Source of the DNA: Forficula auricularia
Lineage: Eukaryota > Arthropoda > Insecta > Dermaptera > Forficulidae
Direction of reading: 5' to 3'
NCBI GenBank assembly: GCA_024734495.1
Contig: JALMQS010000089.1
Coordinates: forward strand, 3,359,445 to 3,423,444
Length of the DNA stretch: 64,000 nucleotides
Shown here: positions 63,220 to 64,000 of the stretch, piece after piece
How the letters are laid out: the number at the start of each line of letters is the position of its first letter
How positions within the stretch are numbered: the first letter of the stretch is position 1
Program-made: the position numbers and the translations under genes
Notes under the pieces: model-generated
Databases searched by the model: none
The model's input: only the letters and a program-made list of their open reading frames with translations
Told to the model about the DNA's origin: nothing

Positions 63220-63515
63220 TGAGTATATATTCGTTTGAAATTATAGTTTCAAGGTTTGACGTTTATCATCAGTCTTTTCAATTAGAAATATTTGATCTTT
63301 TACTATATTTCTCATGGGGTCAATTACATGATTGGCTATAGAAAATTCGTTGTTCATAGTAAGCTAACTATAAGCTTGCTATAACAAAAAAACGAATTTT
63401 CTAGATCCACTAAGAAAATTGACCCCATGAGAAATAATAGATAAAATATTCATCATTAAAAAGACTGACGATGAATATCAAACCTTCGAAACTATACTCT
63501 CAAACAAATAAATGA
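63220..63515. repeat. Foldback with weak hammerhead-like words
   Basis: 'gagtatatattcgtttgaaa' to 'catggggtcaattacatg' is mirrored by 'aattgaccccatgagaaata' to 'tctcaaacaaataaatgata'. Each arm has an outward CUGAYGA followed by a U and GAAAC (right arm near 63463-63495, with stem II GAA/UUC). Stem I and helix III are not convincing here. Confidence 0.5.
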
Positions 63516-63522
63516 TACCTTT

Positions 63523-63612
63523 GTATGTATCTATATTTTCATCAAGCAGAGGACAACCTTATTTATTGATCTTAATGAATCAACAACTCTGCTACTCTCG
63601 GCAAAACAAAAT
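63523..63612 (-). repeat. Hairpin repeat family C, copy
   Basis: The plus strand reads 'tcatcaagcagaggacaacc' to 'caacaactctgctactctcg' and 'gcaaaacaaaa'. It gives a perfect AGCAGAG/CTCTGCT stem on the minus strand. A partial relative is at 62930-62966. Confidence 0.55.
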
Positions 63613-64000
63613 ATTTTTAATTTTGAATAAAATCATTTTTTTTGCTTATATAAGTACCATGTATCTACATAAAAGTAATTTGAATTTCGCATCTATTCAA
63701 ATATATTGTTTGAGCATTATTGTATTTGGTATTTCAAATGTATTTCTAAAAGTATTTCGTATTTTGTATTTCAATTATATCTGATGTCCTGAAGAGGTGT
63801 ATTTTGCCCATCTCTGGTTGTAATGAATATATTTATTAAATTAGAAGAAAAAGAAATTCTGGTTTCATTTTGTTTTTAGATATAAACCGATTAGTAGTGT
63901 ATTACAATAATCCTGTAATTCTTCAATAGTTATCCATGTTCTCTGTTCTTAGATCCACTAAAAAAATCCAATTTCATTGCTTTAAGAAGCGAGTGCTTTT
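63613..64000. other. AT-rich DNA, no gene seen
   Basis: 63715-63810 resembles 27775-27860 ('tatttcgtatttcaaattac' type text). Otherwise nothing recognisable to the window end. Confidence 0.3.

Noticed and set aside
63240..63500. Additional hammerhead pair
   Set aside because: CUGAYGA and GAAAC are present in both arms, but stem I and helix III do not pair convincingly, so it was left as a weak relic.

Overview
The window is AT-rich animal DNA, most likely from an insect or another arthropod. The one gene fragment I can name is the last coding exon of a neuropeptide-amidating enzyme (peptidyl-alpha-hydroxyglycine alpha-amidating lyase, PAL). Splice sites are GT-AG, and transposons and foldback repeats typical of insect genomes occupy much of the rest. 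I cannot assign a species. No bacterial operons, CRISPR arrays or origins are visible. Most short open frames in the window are chance frames in repeats or low-complexity DNA.

Layout. 1-4528 is probably the last PAL intron, carrying a tRNA-like sequence, a tRNA-derived SINE and several inverted repeats. 4529-4663 is the PAL terminal exon, followed by a pyrimidine-rich 3' UTR and a long A-rich tail region to about 9.5 kb. 9.6-18.5 kb is a patchwork of foldback elements, MITEs, tandem repeats, a minisatellite and a 5S-rRNA-like sequence. 18.65-19.2 kb on the minus strand holds three exons with compatible phases from a gene I do not recognise. Its first two exons are copied several times, in decayed form, at 23.1-25.6 kb. 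This cluster lies between the arms of an approximately 0.85 kb inverted repeat (19.5-21.1 and 26.1-27.0 kb). From 27 to 43 kb the sequence is nested hAT-like, pogo-like, LINE, SINE and foldback insertions. A possible small Cys-containing protein lies at 43.5-43.9 kb. 44-64 kb is again mostly repeats, including a piggyBac-like element with a LINE inside it and a 1.8 kb hAT-like element hosting two foldback elements, with CpG-richer unique blocks at 51.7-52.1 and 61.5-61.85 kb.

The most notable signal is a dispersed set of about ten small hammerhead-ribozyme-like motifs: CUGANGA core, short stem II, GAA, a self-complementary helix III strand (ACGU or AUAUAU), a cleavage-site-like base, and closing stem I. 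They lie in foldback elements that resemble non-autonomous Penelope-like retroelements. Where both arms survive, the two motifs point outward. Every copy carries one extra nucleotide between the core and stem II. A second, unrelated dispersed repeat can form an AGCAGAG/CUCUGCU hairpin and shows one compensatory base-pair change. All calls come from reading the sequence by eye; no database or folding search was run.
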